From contig CAYJKJ010000002.1 of NCBI GenBank assembly GCA_964370715.1, positions 124,001-188,000 on the forward strand: a stretch of 64,000 nt of DNA, given 5' to 3'. The notes below the pieces were generated by a model. It was not told where the DNA came from, did no database searches, and saw nothing but the letters and a program-made list of their open reading frames with translations. Both the position numbers and the translations under genes were made by a program. This DNA is from CAYJAY01 sp964370715 (GTDB lineage: Bacteria > Bacillota > Clostridia > Oscillospirales > Ruminococcaceae). Positions 1 to 9,532 of this stretch are shown here, piece after piece (position 1 is the first letter of the stretch; each line of letters opens with the position of its first letter).

Positions 1-100
1 GATACTGGGGAGCAAGCACCGCCGCGAGAACCGCAATTATTGCGATAACGATGATTAATTCAACCAGCGTGAAACCCTTGTTGTTTCTAGGGTTCGCCAT
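1..100 (-). CDS. Type IV pilin precursor, N-terminal fragment (runs off the window)
   Basis: Only the first 33 codons are in the window; the gene continues past position 1. The start ATG is at 98-100, preceded by an AGGAGG-like site at about 105-110. A 9-residue leader (MANPRNNKG) is followed by FTLVELIIVIAIIAVLAA, the class III prepilin signature: cleavage between Gly and Phe, Glu at mature position 5, and a long hydrophobic helix. This is the substrate for a prepilin peptidase and for polymerisation by PilB and PilC. It is the last visible gene of the minus-strand pilB-pilT-pilC cluster, 83 bp after pilC, so it is probably the major pilin. A minor pseudopilin cannot be excluded without the C-terminal half. 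Confidence 0.88.
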   Translation of the reverse strand, partial: MANPRNNKGFTLVELIIVIAIIAVLAAVLAPQY

Positions 101-183
101 TAAATCCTCCTTTCATCAAAATTTATTTAAAATATTATAAAAATAATATTCTAGCGAATTTAAAAACTTTTGTTTAAAACTTG

Positions 184-1401
184 TTAAACGTTGTTTAATC
201 CGTCGTATATAGAAAGCATCGGGAGCAAAACCGCAAATATAATAGCAATAACTATAACCGCAAGCACGATGATCAAAAGCGGTTCTATTGCCGCCATAAC
301 GGTGGCGGTTGTGTTCTCAACTTCTTCGTCATAATAGTCGGCGAGTTTGGTTAACATCCCTTCAAAATCGCCCGATTCTTCCCCTATCTTTGTCATGTGG
401 CAGACAAGAGGGGGGAAAAGCTTGCTGTTGGTCAACGGTTCCGACAAAGCGATACCCATCGTTACATCGTCGGCGGCATCATGAAGCGTTTTTCGAAACC
501 TCGTGTTTGTCATGATATCCGCTACTATGTTGATCGATTCAATCATCGGAATGCCGGCAGAGATAAGGGTCGAAAGTGTTCGGCAGGTTCTGGCCGAAGC
601 CGTTTTAACCGCCAACTTTCCAAAAAGCGGAGCTTTCAGTTGAACTGCGCTGAAAAATTCTCTTCCAACCACAGTCTTGCTAAATTTATGGATGCCATAA
701 GCAATACCGCCCAATATCAACACTATCCAAAACCATTGGGCTTGAACAACCTTTCCCATTGCGATAACAACGGCGGAATATGCCGGCATCTCGGCGCCAA
801 GGTCGGTTAGTATCTCTTCAAACTGCGGAACGATATATCCCAAAAGAACCATGACGATTATAACCGCAACGACAAGCACCGCCAAAGGATATGCCGACGA
901 ACGTTTGATAAGAGCTTTAAGCTTTGCATCTTTTTCAAACTGCACCGCCATTCTTTCAAACGCAACCTCAAGGCTACCCGACGATTCTCCCGCCGCCACC
1001 ATCATGACAAGCAGTTCGGGGAAAATTTTATGGTTTTCTTTCATCGCTTCCGCAAGCGACATTCCCTGTCTTATTCTGCTTGCGCTATCGGCAATCGCTT
1101 CTTTAAGCGGTTTGTTTTCGGTTTGTTCCGCAAGCATATCAAACGCCGAAATTATCGGAACGCCCGCTGCCGAGATGCTGACAAACTGGCGACAAAAAAC
1201 CGCAAGATCCCTCGGTTTCGGTTTCGCTTCAAACAGCGTAATGTTAATATTTTTTGACAACGCCCCAACTTGTTTTATCTCTAAAACAACTAGATCGTTT
1301 GCCGTCACCATCGTTGTTGCGTTTGCAAGGTCGGGCGCTTCAACGGTTCCTTTAACGCTTTTTCCGTCTTGGTCAACGGCGGTATATGAATAACTTGCCA
1401 A
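184..1401 (-). CDS. pilC: Type IV pilus inner-membrane platform protein PilC (T2SSF family)
   Basis: 405 residues, the usual PilC/GspF length. Two homologous T2SSF domains (about 68-192 and 271-393) each contain the characteristic AAGESSG/IGEESGD-type signature. Membrane segments lie at about 170-192, 223-238 and 376-398, the last being close to the C-terminus. PilC is the cytoplasmic-membrane platform on which the PilB and PilT ATPases act to add or remove pilin subunits. It is the third gene in the minus-strand order pilB-pilT-pilC-pilin, 73 bp after pilT. The N-terminal stretch MASYSYTAVDQDGKSVKGTV is the typical start of the family, which supports the ATG at 1401. Confidence 0.95.
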   Translation of the reverse strand: MASYSYTAVDQDGKSVKGTVEAPDLANATTMVTANDLVVLEIKQVGALSKNINITLFEAKPKPRDLAVFCRQFVSISAAGVPIISAFDMLAEQTENKPLKEAIADSASRIRQGMSLAEAMKENHKIFPELLVMMVAAGESSGSLEVAFERMAVQFEKDAKLKALIKRSSAYPLAVLVVAVIIVMVLLGYIVPQFEEILTDLGAEMPAYSAVVIAMGKVVQAQWFWIVLILGGIAYGIHKFSKTVVGREFFSAVQLKAPLFGKLAVKTASARTCRTLSTLISAGIPMIESINIVADIMTNTRFRKTLHDAADDVTMGIALSEPLTNSKLFPPLVCHMTKIGEESGDFEGMLTKLADYYDEEVENTTATVMAAIEPLLIIVLAVIVIAIIFAVLLPMLSIYDGLNNV

Positions 1402-1474
1402 GTTCTCACCTCGTAAAAAATTCAGAGGAAACTAGATATTAAAAATAGTATTCCCAAAAAAGTTTAAATTAAAT

Positions 1475-2530
1475 CTACATTATTCTTTTGCTCAACGCAA
1501 CAACATCCTGTGCGTAGGCAATGGCGGTTTCTTTTGTTATCTCTCCCGTTTGGTATAGCGAAAACAAAGCTTCGTCCATCGTTCTCATTCCGATGTTTGC
1601 GTTGGTCAACATGATAGAGGGGATTTGATATGTCTTTCCCTCCCTTATATTGTTGCGAACTGCGCTGTTTGAAAGCATAACTTCAAACGCCGCAACTCGT
1701 CCATAGCCCATAGCTCGAGGCATAAGTTGTTGCGACACAACCCCTTCGAGAACGTCAGCCAGCTGAATTCTTATCTGTGGTTGTTGGTGTGGGGGGAAAA
1801 CGTCGATAATACGGTCGATGGTGTTTGCTGCCCCCGTTGTGTGGAGGGTCGAGAAAACAAGATGCCCCGTTTCCGCCGCCGTTACCGCAATCGAGATAGT
1901 TTCCATATCCCTCATCTCTCCAACGAGTATAACGTCGGGGTCTTGTCGGAGCGCCGCTCTAAGAGCGTTTGGGAAGCTTAATGTGTCTCTCCCGAGTTCA
2001 CGTTGGTTAACGATGCTTCGGTTGTGTGAATGAACATATTCTATCGGGTCTTCAAGCGTTATAACGTGGCGAGAGCTGTTTTGGTTGATCTCGTTTATAA
2101 GGCTTGCAAGCGTTGTTGATTTACCGCTACCGGTTGCCCCCGTTACAAGAACCAAACCCCTTCTTTTTTCGGTTAGCCCAACGATAGCGGAGGGCAGATT
2201 AAGTTCGGTTGGCGAGGGGATATAGGTGTTAAGCAAACGAGCCGCAACGGCAAACGTTCCTTGTTGGTTAAAAGCATTTATACGGTATCTTCCAACACCA
2301 TCTATAGAATAGGCAAAGTCGACTTCGCCATATTCTTTAAGGATTTCTTTTTGCGCCGGGCTTATAATTCCCTCGATAACGTGCCATATCATTTCGGGGG
2401 TCATAGCGATGTCGGTTATCGGAATCAACTTTCCGTCGATACGTCCTGTCGGCGGAATTCCGCAACTTATATGAAGGTCGGAAGCTCTTTTTTCTGCCGC
2501 TATACGAATAAGTTGTTCAAATCCGGTCAT
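1475..2530 (-). CDS. pilT: Twitching motility retraction ATPase PilT
   Basis: 351 residues, matching PilT. An N-terminal PAS-like subdomain (about 1-100) is followed by a RecA-like ATPase core: Walker A GATGSGKS at residues 131-138, an Asp box, Walker B in DPDVILVGEMRD and a His box. The PilT-specific C-terminal motif is present as VRNNIREGKTYQIPS, corresponding to AIRNLIRE in characterised PilT. PilT depolymerises the pilus. It lies 47 bp after pilB and upstream of pilC in the same orientation. It lacks the tetracysteine zinc site seen in the PilB encoded next to it, which separates the two ATPases. Confidence 0.95.
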   Translation of the reverse strand: MTGFEQLIRIAAEKRASDLHISCGIPPTGRIDGKLIPITDIAMTPEMIWHVIEGIISPAQKEILKEYGEVDFAYSIDGVGRYRINAFNQQGTFAVAARLLNTYIPSPTELNLPSAIVGLTEKRRGLVLVTGATGSGKSTTLASLINEINQNSSRHVITLEDPIEYVHSHNRSIVNQRELGRDTLSFPNALRAALRQDPDVILVGEMRDMETISIAVTAAETGHLVFSTLHTTGAANTIDRIIDVFPPHQQPQIRIQLADVLEGVVSQQLMPRAMGYGRVAAFEVMLSNSAVRNNIREGKTYQIPSIMLTNANIGMRTMDEALFSLYQTGEITKETAIAYAQDVVALSKRIM

Positions 2531-2577
2531 TGTTATCTACCTTTCGTTTATGAAATAGATCGTTTATTGTCTGTTGT

Positions 2578-4287
2578 TTAAGATTTTTCGATAGTTATTT
2601 TAAGCATCTCAGCAAACGTTGTCACGCCGGTTAAAACAAGATTTTTTGCGTTAACTTGAAGCGTTCTCATTCCGCTTTGAACCGCAATGTCTCGGATCTG
2701 TTCTGTCGAGCTGTGGGCTAGAATTGCTCGGCGAACCTCCGGCGTTACCTCCATAATCTCGTATACACCGATTCGGTCATAGAACCCTGTGTCGTTACAG
2801 ATATGGCAACCGACTGCATCATAAACAACAACATCTTGGTGGGCTTCGGCGCCCAAAAAATCTTTTTCCGTGGCGGTCGCTTGCCTTGGCCTTTTGCAAG
2901 AATTGCAAAGACGGCGAACAAGCCTTTGGGCTACGATGCCAACAATCGAATCCGCCAACAGATAGCTTTCAACCCCCATTTCAAGCAAACGGGTAATCGT
3001 TGCGGCGGAGCTGTTTGTATGGAGTGTGCTAACAACAAGATGTCCCGTTATCGAGGCGCTAACCGCAATAGAGGCCGTTTCGCTGTCTCGAATTTCTCCA
3101 ACCATTATTATGTCGGGATCTTGACGAAGGATAGAACGCAACGAGCTTGCAAAAGTCAAGTCTGCTTTTGGGTTAACTTGAACTTGGTTAACCCCCGGAA
3201 CCTGCGCCTCTATCGGGTCTTCGATCGTTATTATGTTAATCTCTTCCGAGTTAAGAGCGGTTATTGCGGCATAAAGCGTGGTCGATTTACCGCTTCCGGT
3301 AGGCCCTGTAACCAGGATTATTCCGTTTGGATTTGAAAGGATATGGTCAAAAGCTTTAAGCTCGAAATCTCTAAAGCCTAGTTCATGTTTTGAACGAATC
3401 AACCCCGATGAGGAAGATATACGCATAACTATCTTTTCGCCATATGTTGTTGGGATAACCGAAACACGAACGTCGTAATCCGCACGGTCGATGTTAAGGG
3501 AAAACCTTCCGTCTTGAGGTTTGCGGCGCTCCGAAATATCCATGCCCGACATAATCTTAACACGGGTGGTTATAGCCGGCAAAAGGTTTATATCATAAAG
3601 CATCTTTTCGAACAACACGCCGTCGACACGGTATCTTATGCGAACTTGTTTTTCGAGGGCATCGAAATGTATGTCGGAAGCTCTAAGGCGAACCGCCTGC
3701 TCGATAATCGAACGAACAAGTTGAACGATGGGGGCATTTTCAAGCTCGTTTTCCGCCGCCGCTTCTTGTTCCTCCGCTAGTTGAAGTTGCTCCTCCCGCT
3801 CCTTAACATACTGTTCGGCGGTCTCCATCGCTTCGCCCGTTCCGAAATATTTATCAAGAACGGCGTTTATCTCGCCGATGGTTGCTATTCGAGGCTCGAT
3901 CATGCAATGGGTTATAATCGAAATATCTTCTTGCGCCGTCATGTCTATCGGGTTAGACATCGCAAGGATCAAAACGTTGGGATTGTTTTCTACATATTGA
4001 ATCGGCAAAACATTGTGTTTCCTCAATATTGAACCGCTAACAAGCCCGATAATCTCGGGGTCTATTCTTATTCCTTGGAGGTTAATTCTGGGGATATCAA
4101 GTTGAATGTGAAGGGCATTAGCTATGTCGTTGTCCGTTACAAAGCCCAACTCAATCAAACAGTCGCCCAACCAAAGATGAAGCTTTTTTTGAAGTTTCAA
4201 AGCTTCGTTTAGTTGCTCCTCCGTTATAACCCCTTTTATCACCAAAAGGTCGCCCAGTCTAAGATGTTTTAATGATTCATTTGTCAT
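2578..4287 (-). CDS. pilB: Type IV pilus extension ATPase PilB with N-terminal MshEN domain
   Basis: 569 residues. Residues 9-65 fit the two-part MshEN c-di-GMP-binding pattern: LRLGDLLVIKG (Arg10), a downstream L..Q, then LGDCLIELG and another L..Q. An N2 domain is followed by the ATPase core with Walker A GPTGSGKS and Walker B DPDIIMVGEIRD. A tetracysteine site (CNSC ... CHIC) about 100 residues before the end is the zinc-binding signature of PilB/GspE and is absent from PilT. PilB drives pilus polymerisation on PilC. The gene is first in the pil cluster. c-di-GMP control of extension is inferred from the motif only. Confidence 0.95.
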   Translation of the reverse strand: MTNESLKHLRLGDLLVIKGVITEEQLNEALKLQKKLHLWLGDCLIELGFVTDNDIANALHIQLDIPRINLQGIRIDPEIIGLVSGSILRKHNVLPIQYVENNPNVLILAMSNPIDMTAQEDISIITHCMIEPRIATIGEINAVLDKYFGTGEAMETAEQYVKEREEQLQLAEEQEAAAENELENAPIVQLVRSIIEQAVRLRASDIHFDALEKQVRIRYRVDGVLFEKMLYDINLLPAITTRVKIMSGMDISERRKPQDGRFSLNIDRADYDVRVSVIPTTYGEKIVMRISSSSGLIRSKHELGFRDFELKAFDHILSNPNGIILVTGPTGSGKSTTLYAAITALNSEEINIITIEDPIEAQVPGVNQVQVNPKADLTFASSLRSILRQDPDIIMVGEIRDSETASIAVSASITGHLVVSTLHTNSSAATITRLLEMGVESYLLADSIVGIVAQRLVRRLCNSCKRPRQATATEKDFLGAEAHQDVVVYDAVGCHICNDTGFYDRIGVYEIMEVTPEVRRAILAHSSTEQIRDIAVQSGMRTLQVNAKNLVLTGVTTFAEMLKITIEKS

Positions 4288-4831
4288 TATTTTAAAAGCT
4301 CCAAAACGTTTTTTGAATTAAAGATATATTAGCCGTTATTCGTTATTTTATCATTTCCGTTTTTGTTGAAAATACAACAACTACATATTGTTGTTTTACT
4401 TTTAATTTTTAACCTAACCCACAATATGTTCCAAAATAAGTTTGTTTCCGCTTTTTCTAAACAATATTTTTGGGCAGACTTTTATATACTAGTGTTAATA
4501 TTATAACATATTGTTTTTTGGAATTCTACATCAATTGGTGAAATTCTTGAAAAAATGACCTTTTTTGAAAATATTACATATTTGGTATATTTTTTATTAA
4601 TTTTTAAATAACAAACACCCAATATTAGCGGATAAACTCCTAAGTAATAGACATCATCCGGTCGGGTTCGCTTTTGTTTTGAAGCATCTTTTCCGTTCGG
4701 CAACTCCAAAAAACTAAATCAAGCCAACCAAAACACTCGTGTTAACGAATAGTTTTGTTTGGCTTGATTTTTATCTATTATGTGATACTGTGCATAATTC
4801 TATCGATCGGTATTGCTATGCTTTTTAATTG
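4288..4831. other. Intergenic region between phoR and pilB
   Basis: 544 bp with no convincing gene. From the phoR end it holds the phoR terminator (4716-4770), then an island of higher GC at about 4620-4715, then AT-rich DNA up to pilB. A 75-codon open frame with a TTG start (4482-4709) overlaps the terminator tail, has no ribosome site and is not called. An inverted repeat of ACAACA/TGTTGT lies at about 4374-4394. A possible sigma-A promoter for pilB on the minus strand (TTTTCA, 16 bp, TAAAAT) is weak. I see no riboswitch consensus here. Confidence 0.5.
4716..4770 (-). terminator. Rho-independent terminator of the pst-pho operon
   Basis: A long imperfect inverted repeat (arms at about 4716-4740 and 4744-4770, beginning AAATCAAGCC) lies 62 bp after the phoR stop codon. 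Read on the minus strand, the stem is followed by TAGTTTTTT. It closes the pstS-to-phoR transcription unit. Confidence 0.8.
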
Positions 4832-6481
4832 CTATTTAGGCAAGGTAATAGTTATTTCGGTGCCTTTTCCCTCTTCGCTTTCAAGGTCGATTAGCCCGTT
4901 ATGAATTAACACAGCGTGTTTAACGATGCTAAGCCCAAGGCCCGTTCCGCCACTATCTTTGCAACGACTTTTGTCGACACGATAGAATCGCTCGAACACC
5001 CTTGATTGTTGGTCTTTCGGTATTCCAACGCCGTTGTCCGATATCTTTATTCGAACTGCATCTTGATCGCTTAAAACGCCAACGTCAACCGCTCCGCCCT
5101 CGTTTGTATACTTAATTGCGTTGTCGACCACGTTTGCAACACATTCCCTTAACATGAGTTCAACACCGCTTAAAACGGCAGGCTGTCCCGAAACTTTAAG
5201 CGTTATATCCTTGTTTTTCGCTATCTCTTTATAGTCGTTTTCAACTTGATTTACAACCTTTAATATGTCAACGGGTTGTTTTTGAGCGTCAAAAGCGTTT
5301 TCATCAAGATGTGAAAGCTTGATAATATCCTGTATGAGCGAGGTCATATTAATGCTCTCGTTGTATATCTTGTTGATAAAATCCGGTTTATCGCTCTCTT
5401 GAACAAGGTTGTTTTTCAAAAGCTCTGCGCAACCCGAAATAGTTTGTAGCGGAGTTTTAAGTTCATGCGAAACGTTTGCGGAAAATTCTCGGCGCAATTT
5501 TTCCGATGCTACCTTTTCGGTTATGTCGACAAAAAGCAGAATGCTTCCCCCCGAATTGATGTTTGAGAGGGATATATTATATATCTTTTCCCCCTTTTCA
5601 AATTCAACCTGAGTGTTCTTTTTGTCGTTAATCGAATTATTAATATTTTGGAAAACTTCCCCCCTGTTTATCTCAAGAACATAATGCCCAATACAATCGC
5701 TTTTTTGAACATCTAAAATCTTTGTGGCGGTGTTGTTTATGCTTAAAACCTTGCCCTGTGAATTTAAAACAACAAGCCCCTCTTCCATATGTTCCATGAT
5801 ATCGCTAAGTTCATCCCGCATCTTTTCGATATCTTTCATCTGGTCTTTAAGCTGGACGGTCTGGCTGTCTATCCTTAAAAGAAGCGGAGTCAATTCTTTA
5901 TATGCCTTGGTTTTAAGCGGATTTTCAATGTCGATAGTGTTGATGGGTTCGATAACAAAATCCGAAAACTTTTGCGAAATAACAAGGCTTCCCGCCATAG
6001 CTATCAAAACACACACTATGACAAAAGGCAGGCTTTTTAAAAGCGAGTTAACAACGCTGTCGATTGTTTGCGAAACCCTTATAACGTTTCCGTCGTCGAG
6101 AAGCGTTGCATAGTAGTATGTTTGAAGCTGTATCGTGTCGGAATATCTTGTTGAATCGCCATATCCGCTTTGATATGCCATCATAATCTCGGGCCTTGAT
6201 TTATGGTTTTCGGTTGTGTCGGAGCGATTGTCAAACAAAACTTCCCCGTCGGCCGATATAAGGGTAATTCGAAAATCGCCGTGTGGGATTATGTTTAACA
6301 ACTCAACTTTATCCCCCGAAATGCTATCGAGCTTTTCGGCATATTCAAACCCCAACCTTGTGACATCCTGTTCCATCGTCTGCGTAGAGTTTTGAAACAT
6401 CGCAAACCATATAAGGATGCTAACCACAATCGATGTTACAAAACAACTTAAAAATATATATCCAAAAATTTTACGTTTCAT
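4832..6481 (-). CDS. phoR: Phosphate-responsive sensor histidine kinase PhoR
   Basis: 549 residues. TM1 is at about 6-29, an extracytoplasmic region runs to about 148, and TM2 is at about 150-168. A PAS-like domain follows (about 225-320, containing GLVVLNSQGKVLSINN). The HisKA phosphoacceptor is His339 in SANVSHELKTPLQ. The ATPase domain has N box NVVDNAIKYT, DNGVGIPKD and GGTGLGLSIVKHA. It is the last gene of the operon and its start overlaps the phoB stop by one base (position 6481). With PhoB, PhoU and PstSCAB it forms the standard inorganic-phosphate signalling system, in which the kinase is restrained by the transporter through PhoU when phosphate is plentiful. The assignment rests on domain order and the pst context. 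Confidence 0.92.
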   Translation of the reverse strand: MKRKIFGYIFLSCFVTSIVVSILIWFAMFQNSTQTMEQDVTRLGFEYAEKLDSISGDKVELLNIIPHGDFRITLISADGEVLFDNRSDTTENHKSRPEIMMAYQSGYGDSTRYSDTIQLQTYYYATLLDDGNVIRVSQTIDSVVNSLLKSLPFVIVCVLIAMAGSLVISQKFSDFVIEPINTIDIENPLKTKAYKELTPLLLRIDSQTVQLKDQMKDIEKMRDELSDIMEHMEEGLVVLNSQGKVLSINNTATKILDVQKSDCIGHYVLEINRGEVFQNINNSINDKKNTQVEFEKGEKIYNISLSNINSGGSILLFVDITEKVASEKLRREFSANVSHELKTPLQTISGCAELLKNNLVQESDKPDFINKIYNESINMTSLIQDIIKLSHLDENAFDAQKQPVDILKVVNQVENDYKEIAKNKDITLKVSGQPAVLSGVELMLRECVANVVDNAIKYTNEGGAVDVGVLSDQDAVRIKISDNGVGIPKDQQSRVFERFYRVDKSRCKDSGGTGLGLSIVKHAVLIHNGLIDLESEEGKGTEITITLPK

Positions 6482-7164
6482 CAGCTTTCCTTTACTGTGT
6501 CTGTTATATTATATCCAACGCCTCTGACTGTTTGGATTTGTTCTCCGCTTTTGCCTAGCTTTTGGCGAAGCGTTCGCATATGAACGTCAACGGTTCTTGT
6601 TTCGCCGTCGAATTCATAGCTCCAAATCGAGCTTAATATATTATCCCTTGTAAAAACTCTTTCGGGTTCTTTTATTAGCAAACAAAGAATTTCGAACTCT
6701 TTAAGGGTTAGAACAACGTTTTCGCCCCCTGCTAAAACGGTGTGTTTCGCCATGTCTACCGTTATATCGCCGAGCGAAAAAACCCCTTGTTCTTTTTGTT
6801 TTGCTGTTCTTCGAAGCAACGCTTTAACCCTTGCGACAAGCTCCATCATGCCAAAAGGTTTCGCAACATAATCGTCTGCGCCAAGGTCTAGCCCCGCAAC
6901 TTTATCATATTCGTTGGTCTTTGCTGTCGCCATCATTATCGGGATATCCTTTGTTCTGCTGTCGGCTCTGAGCTTTTTGAGAATGGTCAACCCATCCTCG
7001 CCCGGGAGCATTATATCGAGTATCACAAGGCTTGGTGTTTTGGTTTCGAGCATTTCATACATCTTCTCGGAACTGCCAAACCCCAACGCCTCGAACCCAA
7101 CGCTTTGTAGCGTGTATACAACAAGCTCTCTTATGCTATCGTCATCTTCAACACAAAAAATCAT
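6481..7164 (-). CDS. phoB: Phosphate regulon response regulator PhoB/PhoP (OmpR family)
   Basis: The receiver domain starts MIFCVEDDD; the phosphoacceptor Asp is in LVILDIMLPGEDG and the conserved Lys in VAKPFG. A C-terminal winged helix (about 125-225) carries RTVDVHMRTLRQKLG and RGVGYNI. I place the start at the ATG at 7162-7164 because GAGGTG at 7171-7176 is 6 bases upstream; a start at 7185 would put that site inside the gene, and the ATG at 7167 is also possible. It lies 43 bp downstream of phoU, overlaps phoR by one base, and is expected to activate pstS through Pho-box repeats when phosphorylated by PhoR. Confidence 0.93.
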   Translation of the reverse strand: MIFCVEDDDSIRELVVYTLQSVGFEALGFGSSEKMYEMLETKTPSLVILDIMLPGEDGLTILKKLRADSRTKDIPIMMATAKTNEYDKVAGLDLGADDYVAKPFGMMELVARVKALLRRTAKQKEQGVFSLGDITVDMAKHTVLAGGENVVLTLKEFEILCLLIKEPERVFTRDNILSSIWSYEFDGETRTVDVHMRTLRQKLGKSGEQIQTVRGVGYNITDTVKES

Positions 7165-7207
7165 CATACACACCTCGCTTTTCATTCTTTATTTTATACG
7201 TTTTGTA

Positions 7208-7834
7208 TTATTCGCTCAAACAATACAAAACCGTCTCCGCAATGTTTGTTGCGTGATCGCCTATTCTTTCGAAATATTTCGCTATCATAAGAAGATCCAA
7301 AACCGCTTCGGTTGTGTCTCCGCTTCTTATAACCTCCATAAGCTCCGCTTTAACCTCTCGGAAAAGATTGTCGACAATGTCGTCTTTTTCGATAACCTGT
7401 TTCGCCAAAGAGGTATCTTTTTTTATGTAGGCATCTATGCTGAAACTAACCATATTGATAGTTTCAACCGCCATATCTTTAATGTGCGAGACCTTTTTGT
7501 CGGCGGTTATTTTAGCCATCGTCACTATCTCTGCTATATCTTCGGCTTGGTCTCCGATTCTCTCCATATCGGTAATCATCTTAAGCGCCGACGAAATAAG
7601 GCGCAGATCTTGAGCAACGGGTTGTTGTGTCAACAAAAGTTTCATGCAAATTCTTTCGATATCCCTTTGCTTTTGGTCGATAACCGATGCTTGGTCGAGA
7701 ACCTCTCTCGCCATATTTTCGTTGTTCTCTATCAAAGCCTTTGCGCTTTTTGCAATCGTCGTTTCGCAAAGAGAACCCATAGCAATAAGTTCGTTGTTTA
7801 GTAGTTCCAGTTGTTGAAGAAATTTTGCTCTCAT
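7208..7834 (-). CDS. phoU: Phosphate signalling/transport accessory protein PhoU
   Basis: 208 residues, all-helical, with the two three-helix PhoU repeats. Acidic metal-binding signatures ERIGDQAEDIAE (first repeat) and ERIGDHATNIAE (second repeat) are both intact. PhoU links the Pst transporter to PhoR and keeps the kinase quiet when phosphate is sufficient. Its start codon shares one base with the pstB stop (position 7834), so translational coupling is likely. The order pstB-phoU-phoB-phoR is common in Clostridia. Confidence 0.95.
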   Translation of the reverse strand: MRAKFLQQLELLNNELIAMGSLCETTIAKSAKALIENNENMAREVLDQASVIDQKQRDIERICMKLLLTQQPVAQDLRLISSALKMITDMERIGDQAEDIAEIVTMAKITADKKVSHIKDMAVETINMVSFSIDAYIKKDTSLAKQVIEKDDIVDNLFREVKAELMEVIRSGDTTEAVLDLLMIAKYFERIGDHATNIAETVLYCLSE

Positions 7835-8598
7835 TATCCAAACCTCCCTGTAATATAATCCTCTGTTCTTTTGTCTGCCGGCGTGCTAAACAGCTCCTCT
7901 GTGTCGTTATATTCAACCATATCCCCCAGCAAGAAAAACGCTGTTTTATCTGAAACCCTCGTTGCTTGGTGCATATTATGTGTAACGAGAATAATAGTGT
8001 AGTCCTCTTTAAGCGAAAGCACAAGCTCTTCGATTTTTGAAGTCGATATAGGGTCAAGGGCGCTTGTCGGCTCGTCCATCAAAAGAACTTTTGGTTGAAC
8101 AGCGAGCGCACGGGCTATGCAAAGGCGCTGTTGCTGTCCGCCCGAAAGGCTAAGTGCGCTCTTTTTAAGGCGGTCTTTAACCTCATCCCAAAGCGCCGCC
8201 GACCGAAGGCTTTGCTCAACTATAACATCAAGTTCTGCGTGGGTGTTGCGGTTATGTAAACGCGGGCCATACGCTATGTTGTCGTATATGCTCATCGGGA
8301 ACGGGTTTGGTTTTTGGAACACCATCCCGATGCTTTTTCTAAGTTTTGTTATATCAATATCCTTGTCAAAAATGCTTTTATCATCGAAAAGAATATCCCC
8401 TTCGATTCTAACCCCTTCGATAAGATCATTCATTCGATTAAGGGTTTTCAAAAATGTTGATTTTCCGCAACCGGAAGGACCAATTAATGCGGTTATCTGT
8501 TTTTCGGGTATATCCATATTAATGCTTTTTAGCGCCTTGAATTCGCCATAGTATAAATCAAGGTTTTGCGACTTTATGATAAAATTATTGCTGTCCAT
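7834..8598 (-). CDS. pstB: Phosphate ABC transporter ATP-binding protein PstB
   Basis: 254 residues, the normal PstB size. Walker A is GPSGCGKST, the Q-loop lies in [21 protein letters not shown], the ABC signature is [16 protein letters not shown], and Walker B is [11 protein letters not shown] with the switch His in [10 protein letters not shown]. The [20 protein letters not shown] segment is diagnostic for PstB among ABC ATPases. It energises phosphate uptake through PstA/PstC. It is 46 bp downstream of pstA and overlaps phoU by one base. Confidence 0.97.
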   Translation of the reverse strand: MDSNNFIIKSQNLDLYYGEFKALKSINMDIPEKQITALIGPSGCGKSTFLKTLNRMNDLIEGVRIEGDILFDDKSIFDKDIDITKLRKSIGMVFQKPNPFPMSIYDNIAYGPRLHNRNTHAELDVIVEQSLRSAALWDEVKDRLKKSALSLSGGQQQRLCIARALAVQPKVLLMDEPTSALDPISTSKIEELVLSLKEDYTIILVTHNMHQATRVSDKTAFFLLGDMVEYNDTEELFSTPADKRTEDYITGRFG

Positions 8599-8644
8599 AA
8601 TGCTCCTTAAATATATTTAAAAAAGTTTAGTTAACGTCGTTTTT

Positions 8645-9493
8645 CTATGAATATTTGTTGTTCATTCGTCTTTGGATAAGCTTTGTTATGATGTTTAAAG
8701 AGAAAACAAGTAGCAACAAAATTGATGCTATAGCAAACCCAACTTCAAACTCTCCACGTTCCGCAACATACATATAAAGCGCAACCGAAAGCGTTCCTCC
8801 GCTGTTTGAATATGCGTCGATTATGTTTGAAACGGTTCCGGCGGCAAGGCCTGCCGTGAACAACAGCGCCGCACTTTCGCCAACTATTCGCCCGACTGCT
8901 AGGATGCATCCCGTTATTATTCCATCGAGACAACTCGGCAAAACAACGGTTCTTATCATATACCATTTTGTAGCGCCAAGCCCCAACGACCCCTCTCGAT
9001 AATGTTGCGGTATCGTTTTAAGGCTTTCTTGCGTCGTTCTGATAATGGTTGGAAGAATGATTATAACCATCGTTAGACTACCCGACATAAGGCTTAGTTG
9101 GAATCCTAAAAATTGACCAAAAAACAAAGCGCCCACCATTCCGAAGATTATCGACGGAATCGCCGCCAAAATCTCGATAGTCGATTCGATTATCCTTAAA
9201 AACACTTTGTTCTTAACATATTCCGTGAGATAGATTGCCGCCCCTATTCCAATAGGTAAAACAAGAGCGAGCGACAGGATTATAACATAGATAGTATTTA
9301 ATATGTTGGGCAGTATTCCGATAGTTTTGTTTCGGTGGCTCGGAGCTGTCGTCAACAGCTCAAGCGTTATATGCGGAATGCCTTTTATAAATATATATCC
9401 TATTATACAAGCAAGTAGCAAAACAGTAAATATTGCGGCGATATAAATGATACTTTTTAATAAATTATCGCTAATTTTTCTATGTTTTTTCAT
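8645..9493 (-). CDS. pstA: Phosphate ABC transporter permease PstA
   Basis: 282 residues with about six predicted membrane helices; the first is at about 15-38. The EAA-type loop (REGSLGLGATKWYMIRTVVLP) and the preceding TTQESLKTIP fit the PstA permease family. It forms the membrane channel with PstC. It lies 39 bp downstream of pstC and 46 bp upstream of pstB in the same orientation, which fixes the A versus C assignment along with the RTTQE motif. Confidence 0.94.
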   Translation of the reverse strand: MKKHRKISDNLLKSIIYIAAIFTVLLLACIIGYIFIKGIPHITLELLTTAPSHRNKTIGILPNILNTIYVIILSLALVLPIGIGAAIYLTEYVKNKVFLRIIESTIEILAAIPSIIFGMVGALFFGQFLGFQLSLMSGSLTMVIIILPTIIRTTQESLKTIPQHYREGSLGLGATKWYMIRTVVLPSCLDGIITGCILAVGRIVGESAALLFTAGLAAGTVSNIIDAYSNSGGTLSVALYMYVAERGEFEVGFAIASILLLLVFSLNIITKLIQRRMNNKYS

Positions 9494-9532
9494 TTTTTAA
9501 TTATACCTTCCTTAGATTGGAAATATTTATTC

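Noticed and set aside
4482..4709. 75-codon minus-strand frame with TTG start
   Set aside because: No ribosome site, its start lies in the terminator tail of phoR, and its second half is AT-rich low-complexity sequence. Kept only as a remark on the 4620-4715 island.
6914..7801. 295-codon plus-strand frame opposite phoB and phoU
   Set aside because: Fully antisense to two well-supported genes, no ribosome site and no recognisable motif.
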